Below are positions 34,306-41,907 of a DNA stretch of 45,390 nt, in pieces. The stretch comes from Clostridia bacterium (lineage in GTDB: Bacteria > Bacillota > Clostridia > Oscillospirales > Acutalibacteraceae), in NCBI GenBank assembly GCA_017624735.1, contig JAGAMK010000035.1:1-45390 (forward strand), given 5' to 3'. Positions within the stretch are counted from its first letter, which is position 1, and the number at the start of each line of letters is the position of its first letter. The translations under genes were made by a program, and so were the position numbers. Below the pieces are notes generated by a model, which did no database searches, was not told where the DNA came from, and saw only the letters and a list, made by a program, of their open reading frames with translations.

Positions 34306-34382
34306 GAAAAACAATAAACTAAAACAACTCGATAAACTCCAATTTATTGTGATGAATTGCCCATATGAAAGGATATGATTTT

Positions 34383-35309
34383 ATGAATAAAAAGGTTAAG
34401 ACGATAATTATATCTTCCGTTGCGTTGATATCAGCATTAGGTATCGCAACAGGTGTGTTTTTTGGTGTTTATCCAATGAAACCGGATGTGAAAATAATGT
34501 CTGCCGAACGAAGAATAAAAAATAACGACACTTTGCTCGTTGCAAGTTACAATACTGCATCTCCTTGGGGTAGTTTTATTGAAGGAACATACACAACACG
34601 CCGTGCCCATCTTTTTGCACAGCAAATCAATTATTATTTGCCCGATGTTTTAGGTGTTCAGGAGCTTAACAGTATCTGGCAGGGTAAAATGGAAGAACTT
34701 TTGCCACAATACGCTTATTATGGTGTTAAACGTGGCGGGGATGCTAAAGAAGAAACCTCTGAAATGAGTGGTATTTTCTATCTCAAAGATAAGTTTGAAT
34801 TGGTTGATAGTGGTACATTCTGGATTTCCAACACACCTGAAAAAGAGTCAAAATATGAAAATGCTGCATGTCACAGAATTTGTTCTTTTGTAGTGCTGAA
34901 AAATAAAAATACAGGTAAGTTGTTAGCTCATCTAAACACTCATCTTGACCATGTAAGCACCGAAGCACAGGATTTAGGTGGAAAACTTATTGCAGAGAAA
35001 ACAGAAGAAATCAAAGCAAAATATGGGGATATTCCAACAGTTGTTACAGGGGACTTTAACCAATATCCCGATGGACTTGCAATCAAAGCACTCAAAGACA
35101 AGGGCTTTGTAAATGCTTATGACACTTCTGAAAATGGTAAAATGACTGCTACTTATCACGGTTGGGGAGATATACTTGGGGATAAACCTATCGATTTCAT
35201 ATTCGTAAGTAAAGATGTTACTGTAAAAGACTATGCAGTCCAAGATGAAAAATGGGACAATTCATATGTATCCGACCATTTTATGATTACAGCAGAGATT
35301 GAAATGTGA
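34383..35309 (+). CDS. Secreted or anchored endonuclease/exonuclease/phosphatase family protein
   Basis: This is a 308-residue protein with an N-terminal hydrophobic helix (about 6-28) serving as export signal or anchor. The EEP fold follows: ASYNTAS, GVQELNS (metal-binding Glu), LNTHLDH, VVTGDFNQ (catalytic Asp/Asn), PIDFIFVS and VSDHFMI (general-base Asp-His). These fit DNase I-like phosphoesterases; the substrate might be nucleic acid, a phospholipid head group or another phosphodiester. The ATG at 34383 has AAAGG upstream; the earlier ATG at 34365 has no ribosome site. It lies between two MITE-like repeats. Confidence 0.85.
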   Translation: MNKKVKTIIISSVALISALGIATGVFFGVYPMKPDVKIMSAERRIKNNDTLLVASYNTASPWGSFIEGTYTTRRAHLFAQQINYYLPDVLGVQELNSIWQGKMEELLPQYAYYGVKRGGDAKEETSEMSGIFYLKDKFELVDSGTFWISNTPEKESKYENAACHRICSFVVLKNKNTGKLLAHLNTHLDHVSTEAQDLGGKLIAEKTEEIKAKYGDIPTVVTGDFNQYPDGLAIKALKDKGFVNAYDTSENGKMTATYHGWGDILGDKPIDFIFVSKDVTVKDYAVQDEKWDNSYVSDHFMITAEIEM

Positions 35310-35368
35310 ATTTGAATTTGTTGAATTGTTTTCTTGTTCCGTGTGTAGCGAATAATGCCTTTTCTTTA

Positions 35369-35397
35369 TTGACTATTTATGGCATTTATGCTATGAT
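35369..35397 (+). promoter_or_regulatory. Promoter of the GtrA-like gene
   Basis: TTGACT at 35369-35374, a 17-bp spacer, TATGAT at 35392-35397. Confidence 0.75.
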
Positions 35398-35436
35398 TTA
35401 TACATATCTTGATACATGTAAAAGGAGAATTTTATT

Positions 35437-35982
35437 ATGGCAAAATTAAAAGACATCGATAAGGCTGCTGCTGCAAAGGGCAAAGGCGTTGAAACCTTAT
35501 GGCAATTTATCAAATTCATTGTTGTTAGTTTAGGTGCATTTGTTATTCAGCTTTTCTTACCATATCTTGTTAAATTACCAATGACAGAAGAGTTTCTTGC
35601 AAGACCTTATGACCTTTTCAATTTAGGTATCTGGTCTTCAGAAAAGGCTGCTGCAGCAGGTATGGATACAACAGGACTTGGACTTTTTATTGCATTGACA
35701 TCATGCAACATTCTTGCACAGATTTTCTCATTCTTTGTAAACAGAGAAAAGACATTTAACTCTTGTGCAAATATTAAGGTTGTTTTCCCAATCTACCTCG
35801 TTGTTACTATTGCACTTATCGCTTTCTCAGCTTGGTTACAGCCATTCTTGGTTAATTTCCTTTCATCAAAGGGATTAGGCGATTCAGCAATTGCAATTTC
35901 AGGTGCAATTTGTGCTTGCATCCAGTTCTTCCTCTACTTCCCAATTCAGATGGTTCTTTTCCGTAAGAAAAAGGAAGACTAA
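35437..35982 (+). CDS. GtrA-like membrane protein
   Basis: This is a 181-residue protein with four hydrophobic helices. QFIKFIVVSLGAFVIQ at the first helix and SFFVNREKTF after the third match the GtrA family (PF04138), which helps move lipid-linked sugars or works with bactoprenol glucosyltransferases in O-antigen and wall glycan modification. A longer loop (about 50-80) separates helices 1 and 2. AAAGGAG precedes the ATG. No partner glycosyltransferase is adjacent. Confidence 0.78.
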   Translation: MAKLKDIDKAAAAKGKGVETLWQFIKFIVVSLGAFVIQLFLPYLVKLPMTEEFLARPYDLFNLGIWSSEKAAAAGMDTTGLGLFIALTSCNILAQIFSFFVNREKTFNSCANIKVVFPIYLVVTIALIAFSAWLQPFLVNFLSSKGLGDSAIAISGAICACIQFFLYFPIQMVLFRKKKED

Positions 35983-36010
35983 GCTGAATATTTACAGTCC
36001 TTTGAAAATC

Positions 36011-36045
36011 TGCCCTGTGTCTTTTTGATGCAGGGCATTCGTTTT
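36011..36045 (+). terminator. Possible terminator after GtrA-like gene
   Basis: TGCCCTG (36011-36017) pairs with CAGGGCA (36031-36037) and is followed by TTCGTTTT. The T-run is broken, so termination may be partial. Confidence 0.5.
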
Positions 36046-36055
36046 AGGTGATGCT

Positions 36056-36988
36056 ATGAAAAAATATGAAAAAGTATATAAAATAGTTTCAATAGTTCTC
36101 TCTGCTTTACTTTGTGTTGCACTTGCTTTTAGTTTGTTTGGTGCAACCATAATCAGTGTGGGTAGGGACTATCTCTCTTCGGAAAAGTTTGATGCACAAA
36201 TAGAAAGTACCGATTTATCTTCCCTCACATTCTCGCATAATGGTGAAGAGATTACTCTGGATAAATTCGTTAAAGATTATCTTTCAAACAACATTGAAGG
36301 TCAGATTAACGATAGTATTCTGGGTGGTATTGCAAATCTTCTTAATCCTTTCGCAGGGCAGATTACTGATTTTGTGGTTGACCAGACACTCTCATCAACT
36401 CAGGTAAATAAAGCTGTAAAAACACAGATTCATTCAATAGTAAATTACTTGCTTCATAGCGATGCTGATGCTGCAAAGGAGCGAATCGAAAAGGGGATTA
36501 CCCTTGATACAAATCCTGAATTCGATTCCGATAACGCACCAACTTATGAGGAAAAAGTGAATATCGAAGTCAAAAAAGCAGTTTTTCAGTATATTGAAAG
36601 TGAGTCAGGATATTCAATTGACCAAATTATTATTTTTATTTCTGAAAATACTGTAAAAACATTAAAAACAATCTCTGCCATACTTGCCATTGTAATACTT
36701 TTATTAAACCTTCCACAATCATGGTATGCACTACTGTATTTCGGTTTGGCACTTAATGGATATTCTGCTATTATGTATGTGATGGAATATAGATTCAATG
36801 AAATGTACAAAGAAATGGGAAATCTGGTTTCATACCAATTTCTAAAGCCAATAATGGACGCATATTTGCCATATGGCGAAAAAGCATTTATTTATGGTAT
36901 GGTTGCTTTAGTTGTGGGCGTTGTACTGATTGTAGGAATTAAAGTGATAAGCGATAAAAAAGAGCAAAAAAATAAATCTCAGGGTTAA
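36056..36988 (+). CDS. Membrane protein of unknown function
   Basis: This is a 310-residue protein with an N-terminal helix (about 10-32), a soluble region of about 170 residues probably outside the membrane, three more hydrophobic segments (about 202-222, 225-242, 277-300), and a basic cytosolic end. The soluble part is rich in Ser, Asp and Asn and has no motif I recognise. AGGTGATGCT precedes the ATG. The gene lies 73 bp after the GtrA-like gene; its stop codon falls within the loop of its own terminator. Confidence 0.75.
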   Translation: MKKYEKVYKIVSIVLSALLCVALAFSLFGATIISVGRDYLSSEKFDAQIESTDLSSLTFSHNGEEITLDKFVKDYLSNNIEGQINDSILGGIANLLNPFAGQITDFVVDQTLSSTQVNKAVKTQIHSIVNYLLHSDADAAKERIEKGITLDTNPEFDSDNAPTYEEKVNIEVKKAVFQYIESESGYSIDQIIIFISENTVKTLKTISAILAIVILLLNLPQSWYALLYFGLALNGYSAIMYVMEYRFNEMYKEMGNLVSYQFLKPIMDAYLPYGEKAFIYGMVALVVGVVLIVGIKVISDKKEQKNKSQG

Positions 36989-37004
36989 ACCTGAGATTTT
37001 TTTT
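36974..37004 (+). terminator. Terminator overlapping the end of the membrane protein gene
   Basis: AAATCTCAGG-GTTAAA-CCTGAGATTT is followed by more Ts. The stop codon TAA at 36986-36988 is in the loop. Confidence 0.88.
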
Positions 37005-37060
37005 ATGAGTATTTATAGTAGTCAAATTGGGGTTTGTCGGGATAATTGAATATGTGACCT

Positions 37061-37186
37061 TGCCTCCCTCTGACGAGGGAGCTGTCGAACGAAGTGAGAC
37101 GGAGGGAGAGATTTAGCGAACAATAAACCTATCTCTCCCTCCGTCACTCGCTATGCTCGTGCCACCTCCCTCGTCAGAGGGAGGTG
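37061..37186. repeat. MITE-like inverted repeat, copy 2
   Basis: A 126-bp palindromic element: CCTCCCTCTGACGAGGGAG at the left (37063-37081), CTCCCTCGTCAGAGGGAGG at the right (37166-37184), inner arms GGAGGGAGAGAT and ATCTCTCCCTCC (37101-37142). The right half is the exact inverted copy of 34121-34173. The intergenic stretch 36989-37301 holds nothing else except ATTATTCATCCCGACAAATTCAAA, a fragment shared with about 5055. Confidence 0.85.
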
Positions 37187-37301
37187 TTACAATTGCAACG
37201 CAGTTCCGACGTTTTACACTTTGCACTTTGCGTTTTGCACTCATTATTCATCCCGACAAATTCAAATTTGTAAAATTAAACACAGAATTACAAGAGAATA
37301 A

Positions 37302-38627
37302 TCATTTCTTAGATTTAAGGATAACCGACATAATGAAATGCTTTGTCTTTGGCATAAGATTGCTGTAAAGATAGTATTTCATTTTTTTGTTCACGAAAAT
37401 ATATTCGCCGATAAACTCGTAATACTTTGCACCGAAGCTCATCTTGAAATCATTGATTCCTACGAAATTATCCCTTGGGTTCATCTTACCAAGTGTACCG
37501 TCAGGGTTAATTTCAGGCTCTTTTACCATAACATAACCAAGGTCGTGGATGTGACAACCTGTTTCAATGCTCTTGCAAATTCGCAGATAGTTAAGATAAT
37601 GGCTTGAACGTGTGTTGTTACGGATAATATTCCTTGTGCCACCGAAAAGACAGGATGCAACACCTGCATAACGGAGTGTAAAACCACCTGCAACAGGGAT
37701 GATGGCATCCTCAGGGTAATCCTTTGTTTCTTCCATTCGTGTGTTGAATGCTTTTGTGTTGTTGTCGAGTGCTTCAATTTCGCCCTTGATTCCTTTGATT
37801 TTCTTTTCAGGAGCAGTTTCAAGAGATGCTAAAAGCTCAGCCTTTTTGTTCTGCCTTTCTCTTTCAAGTTCACAGTCAACTTTTTTGTTGTAGTAAACCA
37901 TTGTGATATCGCAACAGTCAGCAAAAACCTTCATAAGATGTGTGATGTATTCGCCGTTTCTCTGAACAAATTCGTTACGGTTTGATGTGTCCTCCATAAC
38001 ACTCATAAATTCATCCATAATGGCAGGATTTTTCTCAACATCTTCATAAGTGTATGTCTTTGATTCGAGACCACGTGTTGTGCCGATTCTCACGGAATAA
38101 CGAACACCTTTTTCGCAGTCCTTTAAAATCTTGTCAGCAGGAATCTGCTTACCGTCATTGTCAAGAAGATGAATGTAAGTCTGAACAGGGTGTTTGTATG
38201 TGTACGAGTCAATAACTGTGTTAAGTTTAAGTCCGTTTTCAATGAAAAGCTTGTGATTCTCAACGCCGTCAGCAATAATTTCATCGTTTATTCTCAATGG
38301 AATAAGAGGGTCAATAACAAGGGCAGTAGCACCTGCTTTTTTTGATTCCTTTTTGATGAAATCAAGAAATTCTTTCTGCAAATCCTTGTTGCTGTAATCA
38401 CAAACAGCACCGCAGGGGATGTACCATATAATTCCTGCACCCGGCATTTTGCGTGTAAGCACCATACAAGTAAGAACTCGGCTTTCGCCATCAAAACCGC
38501 TGTAAAGAATTGAGTCCCACGCCTCTTTTACAAGATGCCAACGAGAACATTGAAGATATGAACCCTTGTTATCCCATACGAATTTGTCAAAAGCCTTTGC
38601 ATCATTTTCGATTTTAAACTGGAACAT
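37302..38627 (-). CDS. FemAB-type peptidyltransferase
   Basis: This is a 441-residue cytosolic enzyme with two GNAT-like halves. The first half (FQFKIENDAKAFDKFVWDNKGSYLQCSRW) and the second (AGGFTLRYAGVASCLFGGT, HYLNYLRICKSIETGCHIHDLGYV) match the FemA/FemX family. A helical arm rich in Lys/Glu (about 270-305, with ELERERQNKKAELLASLE) is inserted in the second half, as in FemA/FemX. These enzymes add amino acids from aminoacyl-tRNA to lipid II to build peptidoglycan cross-bridges. The ATG at 38627 follows GGAGTG; an upstream in-frame TTG at 38645 is rejected. Confidence 0.88.
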   Translation of the reverse strand: MFQFKIENDAKAFDKFVWDNKGSYLQCSRWHLVKEAWDSILYSGFDGESRVLTCMVLTRKMPGAGIIWYIPCGAVCDYSNKDLQKEFLDFIKKESKKAGATALVIDPLIPLRINDEIIADGVENHKLFIENGLKLNTVIDSYTYKHPVQTYIHLLDNDGKQIPADKILKDCEKGVRYSVRIGTTRGLESKTYTYEDVEKNPAIMDEFMSVMEDTSNRNEFVQRNGEYITHLMKVFADCCDITMVYYNKKVDCELERERQNKKAELLASLETAPEKKIKGIKGEIEALDNNTKAFNTRMEETKDYPEDAIIPVAGGFTLRYAGVASCLFGGTRNIIRNNTRSSHYLNYLRICKSIETGCHIHDLGYVMVKEPEINPDGTLGKMNPRDNFVGINDFKMSFGAKYYEFIGEYIFVNKKMKYYLYSNLMPKTKHFIMSVILKSKK

Positions 38628-38702
38628 AAAAACACTCCGTTTCAAATGTCATAACCCAATTATTATACCATAGAAACATAACTAATACAACCATGTATAA
38701 AT

Positions 38703-38729
38703 AAAAAAGGCGAGGTGTTTAACCCCGCC
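38703..38729 (-). terminator. Terminator after the sigma/anti-sigma operon
   Basis: On the minus strand GGCGGGGT-TAAAC-ACCTCGCC is followed by TTTTTTAT. Confidence 0.8.
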
Positions 38730-38735
38730 AAGTGA

Positions 38736-39632
38736 TTAAGCCTTAGTAAGCTCCGTAACAATACCATACAGCCAAATGAAACAATCCTTTGCTCCGTCAT
38801 AAGGAACATTTTCTACAGTAACACGGTATTGAATTCCGTTGTGGGAAAAATCTGCAAAAACCAAATCAAATTCCTCGGGATTTTCTTCGGAATAGATTCC
38901 GCCTATTGTTACTTCAACGCTGTTGATATTGGATGGGGACGGATTATCCATCACATACATATAATCGTAAGGAACGCCGATTTTACTTGCATGAATGGTT
39001 ATTTCCTGTTCTCCCTTGGTATAAAGATAATGGCAACTGTCAAAGGCGAGTGTTCCGTCGTTTTTGTAGTAAAATTCAGTTTCGTGTCTTCCGATAAACT
39101 GAAAACCGTCAGGCATAAGGTTGTTGAAAGTGGAAAAATCACGTCCGAAATACTCTGCCATATCAGTTAAATTTTTCTTTTTGCTGTAATAATCGGATGT
39201 GCCAAAATTTAATTTTGCACCGCTAACCTTACCGTTAACCTTGTTTATAATGAACATAGTTCTGATAGGGTCATCCGTTTCCGTTATAACTGTCTGACTG
39301 TTGCCCTGCGGATTTGAGATTTGTCCTCCTTGATTTTCCTGGCTTGGATTATCGTTTGAAATATCAGAATTACTTGCATCAGTGTTGTCGGGAGATTCGC
39401 CCTTGCTTTCGTCAAAGTAATCCTTTATACCGGGATATAAAGCATCTTCTACGGTTTGTTCAGGCGAAGTTGCTTCAAACATTCCCCCTTGCCATGCACC
39501 AACTCCAATAAGTGCAGCAAGACAAAGTGAGGTTGTGGCACTTATAACTATTTTTCTTTTTTTCTTTTGTTCTGTGACATAGTGGTCTCTGCGTTCAAGC
39601 AGATTGTTTGTTAATTCGTCATAGCTCTTCAT
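38736..39632 (-). CDS. Putative anti-sigma factor / single-pass membrane protein
   Basis: This is a 298-residue protein. About 30 charged N-terminal residues precede one transmembrane helix (about 30-50), then a Ser/Asn/Asp-rich linker (about 65-115) and an extracellular domain of about 180 residues without a motif I recognise. The start at 39632 (GGAGGG eight bases upstream) lies 14 bp inside the end of the ECF sigma gene. This overlap and topology are typical of a membrane anti-sigma partner sequestering the sigma factor until an envelope signal arrives. No zinc-binding anti-sigma motif (HxxxCxxC) is present, so it would be of another type. Confidence 0.78.
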   Translation of the reverse strand: MKSYDELTNNLLERRDHYVTEQKKKRKIVISATTSLCLAALIGVGAWQGGMFEATSPEQTVEDALYPGIKDYFDESKGESPDNTDASNSDISNDNPSQENQGGQISNPQGNSQTVITETDDPIRTMFIINKVNGKVSGAKLNFGTSDYYSKKKNLTDMAEYFGRDFSTFNNLMPDGFQFIGRHETEFYYKNDGTLAFDSCHYLYTKGEQEITIHASKIGVPYDYMYVMDNPSPSNINSVEVTIGGIYSEENPEEFDLVFADFSHNGIQYRVTVENVPYDGAKDCFIWLYGIVTELTKA

Positions 39633-40176
39633 AAACAAAGCCCTCCTTTTCAAGCTCTGATTTCAAAGCATTTTTTGCACGGTAAACAAGATTCTTCATC
39701 TGGCGGGAATTCTTTTTCATAACATACCGGACTTCTGCGTAGGATAATTCCTCAAAATAGAGTAGCCAAAGGACCTGCCTGTACTCTGTATTCAGTTTTT
39801 TCAATGCTTTGTGAACAGTTAACTTTTGTTCCTCGATGATATATAGCTTTTCCAAATCATACTCATTATGAATATAGTCTTCTAAATCATCAAAGGATGT
39901 GCCCGACTGTTTCGCATTGTGTCGGAGATAATCAATCGCCACGTTTCGTCCGATGGTGTAAAGCCATGTTTTGAACGAATATTTTGCATTGAACCTTGGC
40001 TTTTTAGTTATAATCCTGAACAGAGTTTCTTCCATTAACTCCTCGGCAACAGATATATTATTTACAATACCATTGAGATAAAGAGTTAGTCCGTCGCTGT
40101 AGTTTCTTACAATTTCTGCTAATGCTTTGTCATCACCATCAAGAAAACGGCGGTAGCTACTTGCACCGTTATCCAT
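39619..40176 (-). CDS. ECF-type RNA polymerase sigma factor
   Basis: This is a 185-residue sigma-70-family factor with regions 2 and 4 only. ISVAEELMEETLFRIITKK and FKTWLYTIGRNVAIDYLRHN are region 2 (core binding and -10 recognition). LNTEYRQVLWLLYFEELSYAEVRYVMKK is the region 4 helix-turn-helix reading the -35. It overlaps the membrane partner gene by 14 bp. Upstream are both a sigma-A-like and an ECF-like promoter, consistent with autoregulation. Confidence 0.92.
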   Translation of the reverse strand: MDNGASSYRRFLDGDDKALAEIVRNYSDGLTLYLNGIVNNISVAEELMEETLFRIITKKPRFNAKYSFKTWLYTIGRNVAIDYLRHNAKQSGTSFDDLEDYIHNEYDLEKLYIIEEQKLTVHKALKKLNTEYRQVLWLLYFEELSYAEVRYVMKKNSRQMKNLVYRAKNALKSELEKEGFVYEEL

Positions 40177-40192
40177 TGAGTTACTCCTTTCC

Positions 40193-40215
40193 GAAAGGTA
40201 ATATCTTTACCTTTC
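40193..40215. promoter_or_regulatory. Leader hairpin GAAAGGTAA/TTACCTTTC upstream of the sigma gene
   Basis: Perfect 9-bp arms with a 5-base loop lie between the promoters and the AAAGGAG ribosome site of the sigma gene. It may be an operator or an mRNA structure affecting translation. Confidence 0.5.
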
Positions 40216-40221
40216 ACTTAT

Positions 40222-40248
40222 TAAACGAATGAACACCCAAAAGGTCTC
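40222..40248 (-). promoter_or_regulatory. ECF-type promoter, likely recognised by the sigma factor it precedes
   Basis: On the minus strand GAGACC (40248-40243), 15 bp, then CGTTTA (40227-40222). ECF promoters often combine a -35 ending AAC/ACC with a -10 of CGTCTA or CGTTTA. Its position before the sigma gene suggests autoregulation. Confidence 0.55.
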
Positions 40249-40263
40249 ACTATATGTGTAAAA

Positions 40264-40291
40264 ATTTTACCAATTACATTATAAAAGTCAA
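40264..40291 (-). promoter_or_regulatory. Sigma-A-like promoter of the sigma/anti-sigma operon
   Basis: On the minus strand TTGACT (40291-40286), 16 bp, TAAAAT (40269-40264). It could give basal expression upstream of the ECF-type promoter. Confidence 0.55.
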
Positions 40292-40296
40292 TAATT

Positions 40297-40334
40297 AAAA
40301 AATGAGAGTCTTCCTATTGAGAACTCTCATTTTT
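40297..40334. terminator. Palindromic terminator without an obvious upstream gene
   Basis: AAAAATGAGAGT pairs with ACTCTCATTTTT. It insulates the sigma operon promoter from the region to the right; T-runs on both strands. Confidence 0.7.
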
Positions 40335-40385
40335 GGATGATTATGCGGGCTTTCTAAACCACCTTGACCTAAGTTTTAATGATAT

Positions 40386-40526
40386 TCCGACTTCGTCGGA
40401 TTCATTTATTCACTATTCACTATTACTTCTTACCTTCCAAAAATCCTCGTAGATAAGAGGAAAGTGAAGAGTGAATAGGTAATAGTGAAAAAGTAAAAAT
40501 CCTCGTACTATCGTACGAGGATTTTT
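40386..40526. repeat. Cluster of palindromes and short repeats, ending in a terminator
   Basis: TCCGAC-TTC-GTCGGA (40386-40400), TTCACTATTCACTATTAC facing AGTGAATAGGTAATAGTGAA, and a 13-bp direct repeat AAAAATCCTCGTA at 40439 and 40495. The second copy forms the terminator AAAAATCCTCGTAC-TATC-GTACGAGGATTTTT (40495-40526). The gene-free stretch 40177-40654 holds only these and the sigma promoters. Confidence 0.65.
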
Positions 40527-40654
40527 GGTACGAGTGTTGATAACGGATTCAATTTAAAATAATAATCAACCGACAGTCAAACACATATTCTTACTTGTAT
40601 CAGAGGATTTTATAGTTTCTTCAATAAATAAAATACAGATTGTGAGGAAACGAT

Positions 40655-40933
40655 ATGTCAAACTTTATTGAAGAATTATACTACGGCAATATAGAACCAC
40701 AGGAATTAAGTACAGAGCTTTCCGGCAAACTCAAAAAGAAGTTGAGTAAGCTTTCAGAAAAGGAAGAACAGCTTACTGCAAAATTGAACGGCGAAGAAAA
40801 AGAACTGTTCTTGAATTATGCAAGTGCTTATACCGAGTTTTCAAGCATAATCAATTCTGATAGCTTTATATCAGGCTTTAGGCTCGGAGCAAAATTCACA
40901 TACGACACATTTGTTAAAAATACGAAAGGGTGA
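40655..40933 (+). CDS. DUF6809-like small protein
   Basis: This is a 92-residue soluble, helical, charged protein (LKKKLSKLSEKEEQLTAKL). SNFIEELYYGNIEPQ at the N-terminus is the start I recognise from DUF6809 proteins, common in Clostridia next to transposon-related genes. The C-terminus SFISGFRLGAKFTYDTF also fits. GAGGAAACG precedes the ATG. Function unknown. The next gene starts eight bases after its stop codon, so the two are co-transcribed. Confidence 0.78.
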   Translation: MSNFIEELYYGNIEPQELSTELSGKLKKKLSKLSEKEEQLTAKLNGEEKELFLNYASAYTEFSSIINSDSFISGFRLGAKFTYDTFVKNTKG

Positions 40934-40941
40934 AGACTACT

Positions 40942-41307
40942 ATGAAGAATAATACAAATATTACATACAGAAAAGTTGGAGATTTCAACATCCCTAACCT
41001 TATACTACCACCCGAAGAAGCAAATATAAGGCTCGGTAAATGGGGTATGTTACATAAGGATTATCTTGAAAAACATAACCGTGTGCTTTTCAACTTATTG
41101 CTCACCCAAGGTAAACTTTATCAGCATTGCGCAGAGGTGGAAAATCAGGCAAAGGATATGTATGCTACTCTCATTGAACAGATAAAACAGGCCGAAGGTA
41201 TAACAGAGAAACTGAAAGAAGAAAATCAGCTTGAATGGGTATGCTGTATGAGTAATATTGAAGCAAGAGCAAGGGAAATTATCTATAACAAATTAATTTA
41301 CACATAA
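40942..41307 (+). CDS. TnpV-like transposon-encoded protein
   Basis: This is a 121-residue soluble protein. ITYRKVGDFNIPNLILPPEE, a central RLGKWGMLHKDYLEKH and the ending EWVCCMSNIEARAREIIYNKLIY match the TnpV family (PF14198) carried by Tn4451-like and other Clostridia mobile elements; its function is unclear. A GTG at 40930 overlaps the previous stop, but AAAGGGTG is better placed for the ATG at 40942. No recombinase or transposase accompanies it in the window, so it may be a remnant or a domesticated pair with DUF6809. Confidence 0.8.
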   Translation: MKNNTNITYRKVGDFNIPNLILPPEEANIRLGKWGMLHKDYLEKHNRVLFNLLLTQGKLYQHCAEVENQAKDMYATLIEQIKQAEGITEKLKEENQLEWVCCMSNIEARAREIIYNKLIYT

Positions 41308-41322
41308 GAGTTAATCTTACAA

Positions 41323-41362
41323 ACAACTCCGAGTAGATTTTTGGTCTGCTCGGAGTTGTTGT
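41323..41362. terminator. Bidirectional terminator after TnpV gene
   Basis: ACAACTCCGAGTAGA pairs with TCTGCTCGGAGTTGT, one mismatch, loop TTTTTGG, followed by TGTGCC. It lies between convergent genes; the T-run is short. Confidence 0.75.
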
Positions 41363-41364
41363 GC

Positions 41365-41886
41365 CTATTTAATTATCTGCTCAATGTTTTTTCTTGCATA
41401 ATTAATTATCTGTTGATGCAAATTTTCATCTTCATAAAACTTGTCATCAAATCCATCAAAATCACACCTCTGTGTTTGAGCCTCATATTCATCAATATTT
41501 GAAATTTTAAAAGATGATAAATCATTCACATTAATACTGTTATTAGCGATAAAACTATCGAATAAATTTTTAAGCTCAACAGCACCAATAACATCAAGAG
41601 CTCTACTAACATAAGGCGCACACTCGCTGCTTGAATTTGCAAAGAATTGGCATAATCCTCCATTGTTTACTTCTGCTTCAAATTCGTTTAGTGAATATAC
41701 AAGCTTTTGTTCCTCTGTAAGTTCAGAAGCATTAATATCATAAACTGCATCTCTGCAAACACATTCTACAGCCTCATAAAAATCTTCGTCATTTAGTGCA
41801 AGCAGTTCCGATTTGCTCATACTTCTTATTTTCTTAGCTTTTTTCATATTCTTCAAGTTGTGAAGAATAGCGCCTAAAATTCCCAT
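41365..41886 (-). CDS. DMP19/DUF4375-family protein
   Basis: This is a 173-residue soluble protein. YSLNEFEAEVNNGGLCQFFANSSSECAPYVSRALDVIGA is the conserved core of DMP19/DUF4375 proteins (NGG-x-x-QFF motif). The family's function is poorly defined; DMP19 of Neisseria acts as a DNA mimic, but that does not carry over to all members. A Lys-rich N-terminus (NLKNMKKAKKIRSMSK) precedes it. The gene stands 21 bp after the histidine kinase stop, so it may be the third gene of that operon. Confidence 0.78.
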   Translation of the reverse strand: MGILGAILHNLKNMKKAKKIRSMSKSELLALNDEDFYEAVECVCRDAVYDINASELTEEQKLVYSLNEFEAEVNNGGLCQFFANSSSECAPYVSRALDVIGAVELKNLFDSFIANNSINVNDLSSFKISNIDEYEAQTQRCDFDGFDDKFYEDENLHQQIINYARKNIEQIIK

Positions 41887-41907
41887 ATAAAATATCTCCT
41901 TGTTTAA

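Noticed and set aside
39314-39511. Small plus-strand reading frame opposite the anti-sigma-like gene
   Set aside because: It has no ribosome site or motif and is antisense to the low-complexity linker of a supported gene.
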